Positions 43,846 to 52,636 of a stretch of 64,000 nucleotides of DNA are shown here, in pieces. This DNA is from Hyphomicrobium sp. LHD-15. Its GTDB lineage: Bacteria > Pseudomonadota > Alphaproteobacteria > Rhizobiales > Hyphomicrobiaceae. A program made the position numbers and the translations under genes. Each line of letters opens with the position of its first letter. The stretch's first letter is position 1. The DNA is taken from the NCBI RefSeq assembly GCF_031157355.1, contig NZ_JAVIFT010000007.1, forward strand, positions 1-64,000. The letters run 5' to 3'. The notes under the pieces were generated by a model, which was given only the letters and a program-made list of their open reading frames with translations, was not told where the DNA came from and searched no databases.

Positions 43846-45960
43846 TCAGAACTTCGCGGTCGTGCTCAAGAGGAACGAGCGGCCGGGTTCGTAGAGCGGC
43901 GTGACCTCGCCGACGAACTCGTGGCCATAGGATGCGCGTTCCGCGTATGTCTCGTCGAAAATATTGCGAACATCGAGCCTGAAGGTCAGGTCATAGCCCC
44001 GCAAATCCGGCTGGTATTCGACGAATGCGTTGAATACCGTATAGCTCGGATATGGCGGATAGCCGGCGGCCACGCGATCGTATTCCGGCGCGAACAGTGC
44101 GTCGGCGCGAATGGTCACGCCTGTTCCTTCGAAAGTGTGTGCGCCGGTGACGGTGATCATCTCTCCGAAGGGCGTCACAAGATAGTTGCCCAAATAAGAG
44201 TCGGCCGGCTTGCCATCGATCGTCGCGTCGATGTTGGCATACTTGACGCGCAAGAACCCGTTACGCCATTCGTATCCCGCGCCGATCTCGAAGCCTTCCG
44301 TCTCCACATCGAAGGCCTGAACCGAACCATATACGCCGGACCTGTTCGGTTCGCCCCACAGGGCGACGCGTGCGTTGTCTATCTCCGTGCGGAACACGCT
44401 GCCTTCGAACGTCCAGCCCTTGTAGCGGGCGACGAGGCCGGCGGTGTAGTTGTCGGCAACTACGGCGTCTGGGCCGCCCGGATAGGTCCAAACTGGGTTC
44501 ATCACGAAGTTTTCGGCCAGAGGAATGCCGCCCCAGACATGCGAATAGCCGGCCTTGGCCGTCAGAAAGCGTCCGAGCAGATCCTGCTCACCGGAAATGT
44601 TTCCGCTTAGACCGCCTTCTTCCCATTCACGTCCGTTGACGCCGGTAAACCACTGTTGATCAGCGCGTCCGCCGAAGGAAAGCCGCGTCCCGGTCACAGG
44701 TTCGATACGAGCCTGTGAATAGGCGCCGACAACCGTGCTCTGCTCGTCGGCGTTGCCGTATCTCACGTCAAAGAGCTTCGCATTTCGCTTGCTGAAATCG
44801 ACACCGGCAACGACGTTGCCGATGCCAATGTTGAATTTGTTCTCGGCTTTACCGCTCCAGGCATCGGACTCGCCGGATACGTCGTAGAAGTCGGTAGCGC
44901 TCTCATAGAGAGGCACCGTTACGTCCGACTTGCTGTATGCGACGACGATCTTTGGGTCCCACCAACCTTGTGGTGTCGCGTCGCTGTAGTTGAACACGGT
45001 GGACTGGCGGTTGAGTTCGTAGGGACGCGTAGCCGGCTCATATGGCCTGCCGATGATATGGGCGTTGGCGCGATAGGGCCGGATTGCGTCGTCGTTGAAA
45101 CGCTCATGGCTGATTTCGAAGCGATCGCCGGTGGGGGCTTGATAGGCGAGCTTGCCGAGGCCACTGAGGAAGTTTGTCTCGGTGCCCTTGACTGTCTCGC
45201 CGTTGCCGGCCTCGAATTCATCACCGTCACCGAAGCTGAAAGAGCCCAGGATCTCGAAGCCGTTGGACATGCCATAGCTGGCGAGGTTGTTGGTGAAGAC
45301 ATTGCCGTTGGTGTTGAACTGGGTTTTGGCGAAGCCGCCAAAGCCATCGCGATCGAGCAGGTCGCCGACATCCTTGGTCTCGTAGGCGATGGAGCCTGCG
45401 AGCGCGCCGAAGCCTGCATCGGCGGGTGCCACGCCCGCATCAACGCGGACGGCCTTGAGCAGGCTCGGATCGATCAGGTTCGTGCCGTTATGGTGGAAGA
45501 CCTTGTTGTTCTGAGCAGCACCGTCAACGGTGACGGCAAGGTTCGTCTCCTCGACGCCATTGACGTAGACTTTCTGCGACATCGGGATCGAGCTGCCGAC
45601 GAGGATGCCGGGCTGGCCGGAAAAGACGTCCTTGATGTCGGTGGGGTTGATGCGCTCCAGGTCTTGCGACGTGATCTCGGTCGTGTTGGTGCCGATGCTC
45701 GGCTCTCCGGAGACCGTTATGGGAGCCGTCTTGGTTGCAGGAGCGGCTTCGATAGGTGCGCTCACGGGCGCGGGTTGCGCGGCCTTCGCAGGCGCTGCCT
45801 TCTTCTTTTTTGTAGACTGCTTTGCCGTCACCTCCAAAGGCGGCAGCTCGGCGGGCTTCTCTTGCGCCATCGCTTTCGGGCCAAGCCCCAAGCCACATGA
45901 TACTGCTGCACTTACAATGATCGCCGCGGACCGAGGTCCGTTGCTTCTGATGTGACGCAT
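43846..45960 (-). CDS. TonB-dependent outer-membrane receptor
   Basis: A 704-residue receptor of usual length. Signal peptide (AAIIVSAAVSCGLGLG), a Lys/Ala/Pro-rich stretch, then the plug domain (ITSQDLERINPTDIKDVFSGQPGILVG, HHNGTNLIDPSLLKAVRVDA). A 22-strand barrel follows, ending in the insertion signal FLLSTTAKF. The late LDVRNIFDETYAERASYGHEF segment is typical of heme/siderophore-type receptors, so an iron compound is likely but not proven. A 5' leader of over 100 bases holds a strong hairpin, and an RpiR-type operator half-site lies upstream. The regulator gene is next upstream. Confidence 0.93.
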   Translation of the reverse strand: MRHIRSNGPRSAAIIVSAAVSCGLGLGPKAMAQEKPAELPPLEVTAKQSTKKKKAAPAKAAQPAPVSAPIEAAPATKTAPITVSGEPSIGTNTTEITSQDLERINPTDIKDVFSGQPGILVGSSIPMSQKVYVNGVEETNLAVTVDGAAQNNKVFHHNGTNLIDPSLLKAVRVDAGVAPADAGFGALAGSIAYETKDVGDLLDRDGFGGFAKTQFNTNGNVFTNNLASYGMSNGFEILGSFSFGDGDEFEAGNGETVKGTETNFLSGLGKLAYQAPTGDRFEISHERFNDDAIRPYRANAHIIGRPYEPATRPYELNRQSTVFNYSDATPQGWWDPKIVVAYSKSDVTVPLYESATDFYDVSGESDAWSGKAENKFNIGIGNVVAGVDFSKRNAKLFDVRYGNADEQSTVVGAYSQARIEPVTGTRLSFGGRADQQWFTGVNGREWEEGGLSGNISGEQDLLGRFLTAKAGYSHVWGGIPLAENFVMNPVWTYPGGPDAVVADNYTAGLVARYKGWTFEGSVFRTEIDNARVALWGEPNRSGVYGSVQAFDVETEGFEIGAGYEWRNGFLRVKYANIDATIDGKPADSYLGNYLVTPFGEMITVTGAHTFEGTGVTIRADALFAPEYDRVAAGYPPYPSYTVFNAFVEYQPDLRGYDLTFRLDVRNIFDETYAERASYGHEFVGEVTPLYEPGRSFLLSTTAKF

Positions 45961-45990
45961 AGATCGTCCCCCAAACTTTAACGGAGAGAG

Positions 45991-46022
45991 GGAGCCGCCA
46001 CAGATGCAGCTCTGGCGGCTCC
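45991..46022 (-). promoter_or_regulatory. Leader hairpin in front of the TonB-dependent receptor
   Basis: GGAGCCGCCA (45991-46000) and TGGCGGCTCC (46013-46022) form a perfect 10-bp stem around a 12-base loop, ending 31 bases upstream of the receptor ATG. It may control translation or mRNA stability. I could not match it to a cobalamin or other known riboswitch. Confidence 0.55.
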
Positions 46023-46039
46023 AACTTCAAATGTTGATT

Positions 46040-46086
46040 GGCTGGCTGGCTAAGGCGCCGTGGGCGCGGTGGCTGGCTGGCTGGTG
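46040..46086. repeat. GGCT tetranucleotide repeats in the receptor leader
   Basis: GGCTGGCTGGC (46040-46050) and GGTGGCTGGCTGGCTGG (46069-46085) flank GGCGCCGTGGGCGC. Two runs of GGCT lie between the presumed operator and the leader hairpin. Repeat-length changes here could shift promoter or leader spacing. Confidence 0.7.
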
Positions 46087-46110
46087 TGAGGGCCAGATTT
46101 TAATTGCTGA

Positions 46111-46120
46111 CTGTAGTAGT
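46111..46120 (-). promoter_or_regulatory. RpiR operator-like half-site upstream of the receptor
   Basis: CTGTAGTAGT on the plus strand (ACTACTACAG on the minus strand) matches nine of ten bases of the arm of the palindrome in front of rpiR. It lies about 150 bases upstream of the receptor start. Confidence 0.5.
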
Positions 46121-46180
46121 AAATAATTTGACGCGGGCGATCCGAGAAATGCGGTCGCTGATGCAAAATGGACACGCCGG

Positions 46181-47047
46181 CTATTTGTAAATGGCGCTGC
46201 GCAGCTCGCTCAGTCTCTCGATCGTGGATATCGCCTCCTGCGGATTTTCGGCCGTCAGCGCGAAGCTGATCGCCTCGAGGCAGACCAAGGTGGCGCCGTG
46301 CATGGCAATGCGTCCGGCGTGGCCTCTGAGTACCGGGACGATCACCTCGGCGTGGCGTGTGATGGCCTGCTCCTTGGTGTCGGTGAGCAGGACGATCGGC
46401 ACCTTGCGGCGACGGGCCTCGGCGACTGTCGAGGCGGCCTCCCTGAATGGCTTTCCGTAGGCGAGCATCAACAGGGCATCGACGTTGCGGATCTCGAGAA
46501 GTTGTTCGGGAATGGGGGCCATGGACCCATCTATGACGATCGTTGAGCGGCCGATCCGATTGAGAGAAAGTGCGAAATAACGGGCTAAAAACGCCGTCGA
46601 GCTGATCCCGAACACGGCGATCTTCTTTGCCGGCGCAAGTTGTCGAACTGCTGCGAAAATGCTGGCACGCGTCTCCTCCGATGCCAAAGCGCCGAACGCT
46701 TCTTGATGATCGGAAAAGACCTGATCGACAGCCGTCAGCGAGCGCTGCTTGAGGGATGCGAAGGTTCGGGTGATCGTATCGACCGGCGTCTGTCCCGTGC
46801 CGAATGATGTGGCCAGATCCTGCTTGAGCTCTCGTAGCCCATGAAATCCGACAGCTTGCACGGCGCGGATCACAGTCGCGTCCGAAGTTCCGATCGCCAT
46901 GGCAAGCTCCATGGCCGACATGCTCATGACGTCTTGCCGGTGGGTGTCGATAAAGGCGATCACGCGTGCAAGGGAAGGCGACAGTTTGCGCGCGCGAACA
47001 CGTATCCGATCGCTCAGTTTGTCATGCTTTTTAGTTGCTGGCGGCAT
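46181..47047 (-). CDS. RpiR/MurR-family transcriptional regulator
   Basis: A 288-residue regulator with an N-terminal HTH_6 domain (KLSPSLARVIAFIDTHRQDVMSMSAMELAMAIGTSDATVIRAVQAVGF) — shown here as the region 22-70 — and a C-terminal SIS domain (about 130-260) with KIAVFGISSTAFLARYFALS and DALLMLAYGKPFREAASTV. SIS domains usually bind a phosphosugar. A perfect 12-bp palindrome precedes the gene and a half-site precedes the receptor, so it probably controls itself, the receptor and perhaps the divergent MFS gene. Confidence 0.93.
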   Translation of the reverse strand: MPPATKKHDKLSDRIRVRARKLSPSLARVIAFIDTHRQDVMSMSAMELAMAIGTSDATVIRAVQAVGFHGLRELKQDLATSFGTGQTPVDTITRTFASLKQRSLTAVDQVFSDHQEAFGALASEETRASIFAAVRQLAPAKKIAVFGISSTAFLARYFALSLNRIGRSTIVIDGSMAPIPEQLLEIRNVDALLMLAYGKPFREAASTVAEARRRKVPIVLLTDTKEQAITRHAEVIVPVLRGHAGRIAMHGATLVCLEAISFALTAENPQEAISTIERLSELRSAIYK

Positions 47048-47067
47048 TCCCTACACTCGGCTCAAAG

Positions 47068-47108
47068 CACTACTACATCGCTAAATACGCATGTAGTAGT
47101 GCACTACA
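47068..47108. promoter_or_regulatory. Palindromic operator between rpiR and the MFS gene
   Basis: GCACTACTACAT (47068-47079) and ATGTAGTAGTGC (47091-47102) are perfect inverted repeats with an 11-base spacer. A further GCACTACA half-site follows (47101-47108). It lies just upstream of rpiR in the divergent interval, as expected for an autoregulatory site. Confidence 0.65.
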
Positions 47109-47313
47109 GCGATCATGCAAGGCAACACTGGATGATCCGTGGGGCGCTTAATTCGAACGGATGCCGAGCGCGGTTGGGAGGATCGAAAACGCTTCCCTCT
47201 TTTCTGGAAGCGATCTAAAGAGCGGCTGTTCTCCTCGCGCGGATCTTTGTTCTGATCGTGCGTGTTGCTTACGAGCTTCCAGAGGGGGCAGTCGCTTGGA
47301 GGCGCGCTCGATC

Positions 47314-48837
47314 ATGGCTAAGGACACCGATATCAACGGTGCGAAGGCGTCGCGGCGCGATTGGATCGGATTGGCGGTCATTGCGCTGCCGTGCATCCTC
47401 TATTCGATGGACCTTACGGTCCTGCATCTCGCGGTTCCGCAAATTGCCGAAACGTTGAAGCCCGGCTCTTCCGCGCTGCTGTGGATCGTCGACATATACG
47501 GATTCATGGTGGCCGGTGCGCTGATCACCATGGGGACACTCGGCGATCGCATCGGCCGGCGCCGGTTGCTGCTGATCGGTGCGGCTCTGTTCGGCGCGAC
47601 ATCGGTGCTCGCTGCGTTCTCGACGAGCTCGGAGATGCTGATCTTCGCGCGTGCGCTGCAAGGATTAGCTGCGGGCTCGATGTCGCCGTCGACGCTCTCC
47701 TTGATCCGCAACATGTTCCGCGACGACGCCGAGCGCAGCTTTGCCATCGGCGTGTGGGTCGCCTGTTTCTCCGCAGGCGCTGCCATCGGTCCGCTGGTCG
47801 GCGGCGTCATTCTCAACCACTACTGGTGGGGTGCGGTGTTCCTCATCAACGTTCCGATCATGCTGCTTCTGCTGGCGCTGGGGCCCGCGTTGCTTCCCGA
47901 GTTCAAAGACGAGAACGCCGGGCGGCTCGATATCCTGAGCGCGGCGCAATCGCTGGTCGCGGTGCTGGCGATCATTTTCGGCATCAAGCGCATCGCAGAG
48001 CACGGCTGGGGGCTTCTGCCTGCGGTCGCGATCGGGATGGGTCTGCTCGTCGGCGTGCTGTTCTTCCGGCGGCAAGCTGTGCTGGCCGATCCGTTGATCG
48101 ACGTGCGGCTGTTCCGGATGCCTGGGTTCACGGCGGCGTTGTCAATCAACGTGGTCGCAATCTTCGTCGTTTTCGGCATGTTCCTGTTCATCGCCCAGTA
48201 TCTGCAGCTCGTGCTCGGGATGGGACCGCTCGAGGCCGGGATCTGGACCTCGCCGTCCGGAGTGGCGTTCGCGCTCGGATCAATGGCGGCGCCGTTCCTG
48301 GTGCGCCATTTCCATCCGCGAATCGTCATTACGTGCGGTTTTTTAATCTCGGCGGTCGGCTTCGCGATGCTGACCCAGCTCGGTTCTACCGAGACGCCGT
48401 GGTTGCTGTTCACCGGGATGATGGTGTTTTGCCTTGGCCTCGCGCCGATTGGGGCGATCACGACCGACGTCGTGATGACGGAGGCGCCGCCGGAGCGGGC
48501 GGGTGCGGCGTCCGGCATTTCCGAGACGAGCTTCGAATTCGGCGGAGCGCTCGGCATGGCCGTGCTCGGGAGCATTCTCACCGCGATTTACCGGGACGTG
48601 ATGGCCGGCGAGGTGCTGGCGGGGCTGCCGGCAGAGTCGGCCGATGCGGCGAAGGATACGCTTGGCGGTGCCGTCGCCATGGCCCGGGAGCTAGGCGGCG
48701 CGGATGGCGATGCGTTGCTTGCAACGGCGCGCGCGGCCTTCGTTCATGCGTTCGAGGTCACCGCCGGCCTATCGGCCCTTGGGGCGATCTCGGCGGCTCT
48801 CGTAGCAGCGGTGCTGTTGCGCAAAATTGCGCGGTGA
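47314..48837 (+). CDS. MFS transporter, DHA2-type drug/proton antiporter (14 TM)
   Basis: A 507-residue transporter. The first TM helix holds the DHA2 pattern LPCILYSMDLTVLHLAVPQI. Motif A is GTLGDRIGRRRLLLIG and motif C-like AIGPLVGGVIL follows. About 14 TM segments fit the QacA/SmvA class, which exports cationic or hydrophobic compounds. The start at 47314 has GGAGG upstream. It is divergent from rpiR and shares the palindrome region. Confidence 0.93.
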   Translation: MAKDTDINGAKASRRDWIGLAVIALPCILYSMDLTVLHLAVPQIAETLKPGSSALLWIVDIYGFMVAGALITMGTLGDRIGRRRLLLIGAALFGATSVLAAFSTSSEMLIFARALQGLAAGSMSPSTLSLIRNMFRDDAERSFAIGVWVACFSAGAAIGPLVGGVILNHYWWGAVFLINVPIMLLLLALGPALLPEFKDENAGRLDILSAAQSLVAVLAIIFGIKRIAEHGWGLLPAVAIGMGLLVGVLFFRRQAVLADPLIDVRLFRMPGFTAALSINVVAIFVVFGMFLFIAQYLQLVLGMGPLEAGIWTSPSGVAFALGSMAAPFLVRHFHPRIVITCGFLISAVGFAMLTQLGSTETPWLLFTGMMVFCLGLAPIGAITTDVVMTEAPPERAGAASGISETSFEFGGALGMAVLGSILTAIYRDVMAGEVLAGLPAESADAAKDTLGGAVAMARELGGADGDALLATARAAFVHAFEVTAGLSALGAISAALVAAVLLRKIAR

Positions 48838-48912
48838 CAATGCGAGGGGGACCTCCCGCATCGTCACCGCGTCGCGTCGGCTCAAGCGTGTGTTCAGAGC
48901 ACGCTCGTCGGA

Positions 48913-49719
48913 TCAGTCTCGGCAAGGCACCGAAATGACACGGCCGACGTAAGGGATCGTGAACTTGCAGTCGCGCTTCGGCGCGGAGTCGAAGCTTTCC
49001 TCCTCGGTTGCGGCAATGGGTTCCGGCGTGGTTTTCGATGCCGGCTTCTCTGCCGGTGCCGGAGCTGGAGCCGCTTCCTTGGTGGCCGCGGGTGCGGGCG
49101 CCGGAGAGGGTGTTTCGGTCGTTGCGGCGACAGGGGCCACTTCGGCCTTCGGTGTCTTAGGTGTGCCCATCAAGGCGAGGGATGCGCTGTTGGCGCCGCC
49201 GAGCGAACGCGTCGTGGCGGGTTCGCGAGATGCCTGTTTGGCCGGGGCCGCGTCGGTCTTCGCAATCGGCGCATCAGCCTTGGCCTCGACGATTTTTGCG
49301 GGTGCGGCGGCGGTGGTTTCTCCGCAGCGCGCGATGTCGTCCGGGGCGCGGTTCCAGGTGAAAGTCTTGCTGAAGAACGATCCGGCATTGCCGACGACGC
49401 GCAGAGTGTCGTCGCCGGTTCGCGTCAGCTCGACGCTGTATTTCTTGCCGCGGTCGGGGCTGTAGATCCACCCGCCTCCTCCCGGTGTGACGTTGCCCAG
49501 GATCTGCATGCCGCAGCGCTTTGTGTTCTTCTCGTCCTTGATGTGGACGACGTAGCCGCAGAGGCCCTTGCCACCGGCGCAGGGCGCGATTTCTACCGCG
49601 CCGCGGCCGTTGTGATCGAACCAGAGACCTGTGGGGTCAGAAGCGGCGTGGGCCGAGGCCGACCAGAGAGCGGCGCTTGCCGCGGCAGCGATCTTTAAGG
49701 TGCGCGTGTCGAGCAGCAT
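48913..49719 (-). CDS. Exported DUF2147 protein with C-terminal CK...VPC module
   Basis: A 268-residue protein. Signal peptide (LKIAAAASAALWSASAHA), then a DUF2147 domain (about 25-125): DPTGLWFDHNGRGAVEIAPC, GLCGYVVHIKDEKN and WNRAPDDIARCGE. A long Ala/Pro/Lys linker follows. The C-terminus RDCKFTIPYVGRVISVPCRD resembles the ends of the two ACISCNY proteins at 55649 and 57592. DUF2147 is an exported domain of unknown function. The ATG at 49719 is the best start. Confidence 0.85.
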   Translation of the reverse strand: MLLDTRTLKIAAAASAALWSASAHAASDPTGLWFDHNGRGAVEIAPCAGGKGLCGYVVHIKDEKNTKRCGMQILGNVTPGGGGWIYSPDRGKKYSVELTRTGDDTLRVVGNAGSFFSKTFTWNRAPDDIARCGETTAAAPAKIVEAKADAPIAKTDAAPAKQASREPATTRSLGGANSASLALMGTPKTPKAEVAPVAATTETPSPAPAPAATKEAAPAPAPAEKPASKTTPEPIAATEEESFDSAPKRDCKFTIPYVGRVISVPCRD

Positions 49720-49838
49720 GGCGGGGCATCCCCTGTTCAAAAGTTGCGTCTGGCAAACTTGTGAGGGGAGTTGTGCCGGGCCAGGAGGCCGGGTGCTATT
49801 CCGTGGGGAACAGGGTAGAGAAGAGGCAACAGGCAGGA

Positions 49839-49850
49839 GGCAGCGGGCAG
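49839..49850. repeat. GGCAGCGGGCAG intergenic repeat, copy 2
   Basis: Exact core in AACAGGCAGGAGGCAGCGGG context, between the divergent DUF2147 and 49928 genes. Confidence 0.6.
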
Positions 49851-49927
49851 GACGGGATGCCGGGCTTGACGTTGCGCGCCTGATGATTACCTCGTGGCTA
49901 GGCAACCTGGTTCTGGATGAGGCCAAC

Positions 49928-50203
49928 ATGCGGCGCTCGATACTGGCAATAGCGGGCTTCGGCGCCCTGATGGCGGTGGCCCCAACGATCGCGAGCGCCC
50001 AATCCTATTGGGATCTCGAACATGCCCGTGCCAATGCCCGCGCGGGTGGGCCGATCAGCGAGCAGGATGCGGAGCTTCTTGAGCGCTACGGCTGCTTGAG
50101 CGGCACCAACAGTGCATTCTGCAAAAAGCTCAGCGGCGAAAATCGATACGTAAATAAAAAAGCCCGGCAAAAGGCCGAGCGGCGGGTGCGGCGCAACGAT
50201 TGA
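49928..50203 (+). CDS. Small exported protein of unknown function
   Basis: A 91-residue protein with a signal peptide (MRRSILAIAGFGALMAVAPTIASA). The mature 65 residues include SYWDLEHARANARAGGPISE, two cysteines (YGCLSGTN, AFCKKL) and a basic end (KKARQKAERRVRRND). GAGG lies before the ATG at 49928. A hairpin between this gene and the convergent FKBP gene probably ends both. No family was recognised. Confidence 0.72.
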   Translation: MRRSILAIAGFGALMAVAPTIASAQSYWDLEHARANARAGGPISEQDAELLERYGCLSGTNSAFCKKLSGENRYVNKKARQKAERRVRRND

Positions 50204-50211
50204 GCGCCAGA

Positions 50212-50245
50212 CCTCCCGGAGCGACGCAGAGCGCCGTCCGGGAGG
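50212..50245. terminator. Hairpin between convergent genes
   Basis: CCTCCCGGA (50212-50220) pairs perfectly with TCCGGGAGG (50237-50245) around 16 bases. It lacks a T-run but lies exactly between two convergent 3' ends. Confidence 0.55.
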
Positions 50246-50267
50246 AAGGTTGAGCTTCGTGCGTGCC

Positions 50268-50732
50268 TCACTTCAGGCCGAGCAACTCCACATCGAAGAT
50301 CAGCGTCGCGTTGGGCGGGATCACGCCGCCGGCACCACGTGCGCCGTAACCAAGCTCGGCCGGAATGATCAGTGTGCGCTTGCCGCCGACCTTCATGGTG
50401 GCGACGCCTTCGTCCCATCCCTTGATCACGCGGCCGGTGCCGATCGGGAACTCGAAGGGTTCGCCGCGATCGACTGAGCTGTCGAACTTCTGGCCCTTGG
50501 CGCCGTCGACGTACAGCCATCCGGTGTAGTGCATAACGCAGGTCTGGCCGGTCTTTGGCGTCGCGCCGGTGCCGACCTGCGTGTCCGTGATCTTCAATCC
50601 TGATGCAGTTGTCACTTCTGTTCCTGTCTCCTGAGCTATTGCGATGGCGGGTGCGCCGACGGCGTATGCGCCCGCGAGCGCGATCATGAGGGTAAGTGCC
50701 TTGAGGGTGTTGGTGCGTTTCGTCGATCGCAT
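50268..50732 (-). CDS. Exported FKBP-type peptidyl-prolyl isomerase
   Basis: A 154-residue protein with a signal peptide (LKALTLMIALAGAYAVGAPA). One FKBP domain follows: CVMHYTGWLYVDGAKGQKFDSS, PFEFPIGTGRVIKGWDEGVATM, LIIPAELGYGARGAGGVIPPNATLIFDVELLGL. All the aromatic ligand-site residues typical of active FKBPs (Y, F, D, W, Y) are visible. It should speed proline isomerisation in the periplasm. GGGAGCAAGG precedes the ATG at 50732; longer forms add non-signal sequence. Confidence 0.95.
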   Translation of the reverse strand: MRSTKRTNTLKALTLMIALAGAYAVGAPAIAIAQETGTEVTTASGLKITDTQVGTGATPKTGQTCVMHYTGWLYVDGAKGQKFDSSVDRGEPFEFPIGTGRVIKGWDEGVATMKVGGKRTLIIPAELGYGARGAGGVIPPNATLIFDVELLGLK

Positions 50733-50941
50733 TTTTTTGCCTTGCTCCCTGTGTATGGCGGCGGGGACCCTATCACGTTCCCCCGACGGGGAGACGCAGA
50801 TAACCTGAAACAGAATGCCGCGTCGCCGGCCTCTCGCGTGACAGCAAATTTCGGCATTGGGATGGACAAACGGCCGAGCGCATGCAAGTCCGGCGCGAGA
50901 CTTCCGAAAAAGCCGGGCCAACGCGAAATCGAGACTTCTGA

Positions 50942-52582
50942 ATGGAAATGGTCACAACGGCACTGCTTCTGCTGCTGGCGGTGGTCGTCAGCGGCTCGCT
51001 CTCGCGCGCTTCGCGGGTGCCCATCCCGTTGCCGCTGGTGCAGATTGCGCTAGGAGCTGTCATTGCTTCGGTTGCCGATCTCGGCGTCGTGCTGAAGCCC
51101 GATATTTTCTTTCTGTTGTTTCTGCCGCCACTTCTATTTCTGGACGGATGGCGTATTCCGAAAGAGGGTCTTTTCCGGGACAAGGGCACGATCCTGGAAC
51201 TCGCGTTCGGGCTGGTGCTGTTGACCGTTATCGGGGTCGGCTTTTTCATCAACTGGCTGATTCCGGCCATGCCGCTCGCCGTGGCGTTCGCGCTCGCTGC
51301 GATCGTTTCGCCGACCGATCCGATCGCGGTGTCGGCCATCGCGGCCCGCGTGCCGATCCCGAAACGCCTCATGCATATCCTGGAAGGTGAATCGCTGCTC
51401 AACGATGCCTCGGGCCTCGTCTGCATGCGCTTCGCGGTCGTCGCGGCACTGACCGGCACGTTCTCGCTGGTCGAGGCGTTCGGGAGTTTCCTCTGGCTCG
51501 CGATCGGCGGGATCGCGATCGGTATCGCCGTCACATGGGGCGTGACCTGGTCGAAGAACTGGGTGTCGCGGCGGCTTGGGGAAGAAACCGGCTCGCAAAT
51601 CCTGATCAGCCTTCTCATTCCATTCGGTGCGTATCTGATCGCGGAGCATCTGCATTGCTCGGGCATCCTCGCGGCCGTCGCGGCCGGGATCAGCATGAGC
51701 TACGCGGAACAATCCGGCCAGGCGCTGCCGATCACGCGCGTCCGGCGCAACGCGGTCTGGGAAACCGTGCAATTCGCGGCCAACGGCACCATCTTCGTCC
51801 TGCTCGGGGAGCAGCTGCCGAACATCATCGCCGGGGCCGCGCAAGTGGTCCGCGATACCGGGCATCACGAACCCGCATGGCTATTGCTCTATGTCGTCGC
51901 CATAAACTTCGCGCTCGCGGCCCTGCGCTTCCTTTGGGTGTGGGTGTCGCTGCGTTTCACAATGTTCCGAGCGGCGCGCAAGGGAGAAGAGTTCAAGAGG
52001 CCGGGCTGGCGCCTGATCGCCGCGACGACATTGGCGGGCGTTCGTGGTGCGATCACGCTGGCGGGCATCCTGACGCTTCCGCTCGTGATGAACGACGGCA
52101 GCCCGTTCCCGGCGCGCGATCTTGCGATCTTCCTGGCGGCGGGCGTCATCATCCTCTCGCTCATCGCGGCCAGCGTGGGCTTGCCTTTGCTGCTCCGGGG
52201 GCTGGAGCTGCCGCCCGAGCCTTCGCACCAGGAAGAGGAAGACAAGGCGCGGAACGCCGCGTCGGAGGCGGCTATTCATGCCATCGAGCTGCTACAACAC
52301 GATCTCGGCGCCGGGCGTCCCGACGCCGATATTTATGCGGATGTCGGAGCCCGCATCATGGAGCTTTACCGCGATCGTATCGACGGGCGCTCGAAGACGG
52401 GTGACGAAGCGCAGCGCCTTCGCAAGCTGGAAGGGATCGATCGCGAGCTGCGCCTCGCGGGATTGCGCGCCGAGCGTGACGAGATCTATCGCCTCGGGCG
52501 TTCGCGCAGGCTTTCGGACGACCTGGTGCGGAAGCTCGTGCGCGAGGTTGATTTGACGGAAGCGCGACTGTTGGTGGTTTGA
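50942..52582 (+). CDS. Na+/H+ antiporter, CPA1 (NhaP-like) family
   Basis: A 546-residue transporter. About 12 TM helices fill residues 5-415, with VIASVADLGVVLKPDIFFLLFLPPLLF, IVSPTDPIAVSAIAARV (the ND/PTD-type site) and LEGESLLNDASGLVCMRFAVV with the conserved Asp. A cytosolic C-terminal domain of about 120 residues is charged and helical. Exchange of Na+ (or K+) for H+ is expected from the family. The ATG lacks a strong ribosome site; ATG 50948 is an alternative. Confidence 0.94.
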   Translation: MEMVTTALLLLLAVVVSGSLSRASRVPIPLPLVQIALGAVIASVADLGVVLKPDIFFLLFLPPLLFLDGWRIPKEGLFRDKGTILELAFGLVLLTVIGVGFFINWLIPAMPLAVAFALAAIVSPTDPIAVSAIAARVPIPKRLMHILEGESLLNDASGLVCMRFAVVAALTGTFSLVEAFGSFLWLAIGGIAIGIAVTWGVTWSKNWVSRRLGEETGSQILISLLIPFGAYLIAEHLHCSGILAAVAAGISMSYAEQSGQALPITRVRRNAVWETVQFAANGTIFVLLGEQLPNIIAGAAQVVRDTGHHEPAWLLLYVVAINFALAALRFLWVWVSLRFTMFRAARKGEEFKRPGWRLIAATTLAGVRGAITLAGILTLPLVMNDGSPFPARDLAIFLAAGVIILSLIAASVGLPLLLRGLELPPEPSHQEEEDKARNAASEAAIHAIELLQHDLGAGRPDADIYADVGARIMELYRDRIDGRSKTGDEAQRLRKLEGIDRELRLAGLRAERDEIYRLGRSRRLSDDLVRKLVREVDLTEARLLVV

Positions 52583-52636
52583 GACCGCACGATCCATATG
52601 ATCGCGCGGCCTCACTGCTCTGCATCAGAGGCTGAT

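Noticed and set aside
45961-46120. Possible cobalamin riboswitch before the TonB-dependent receptor
   Set aside because: No B12-box core sequence is seen; only a simple hairpin and GGCT repeats.
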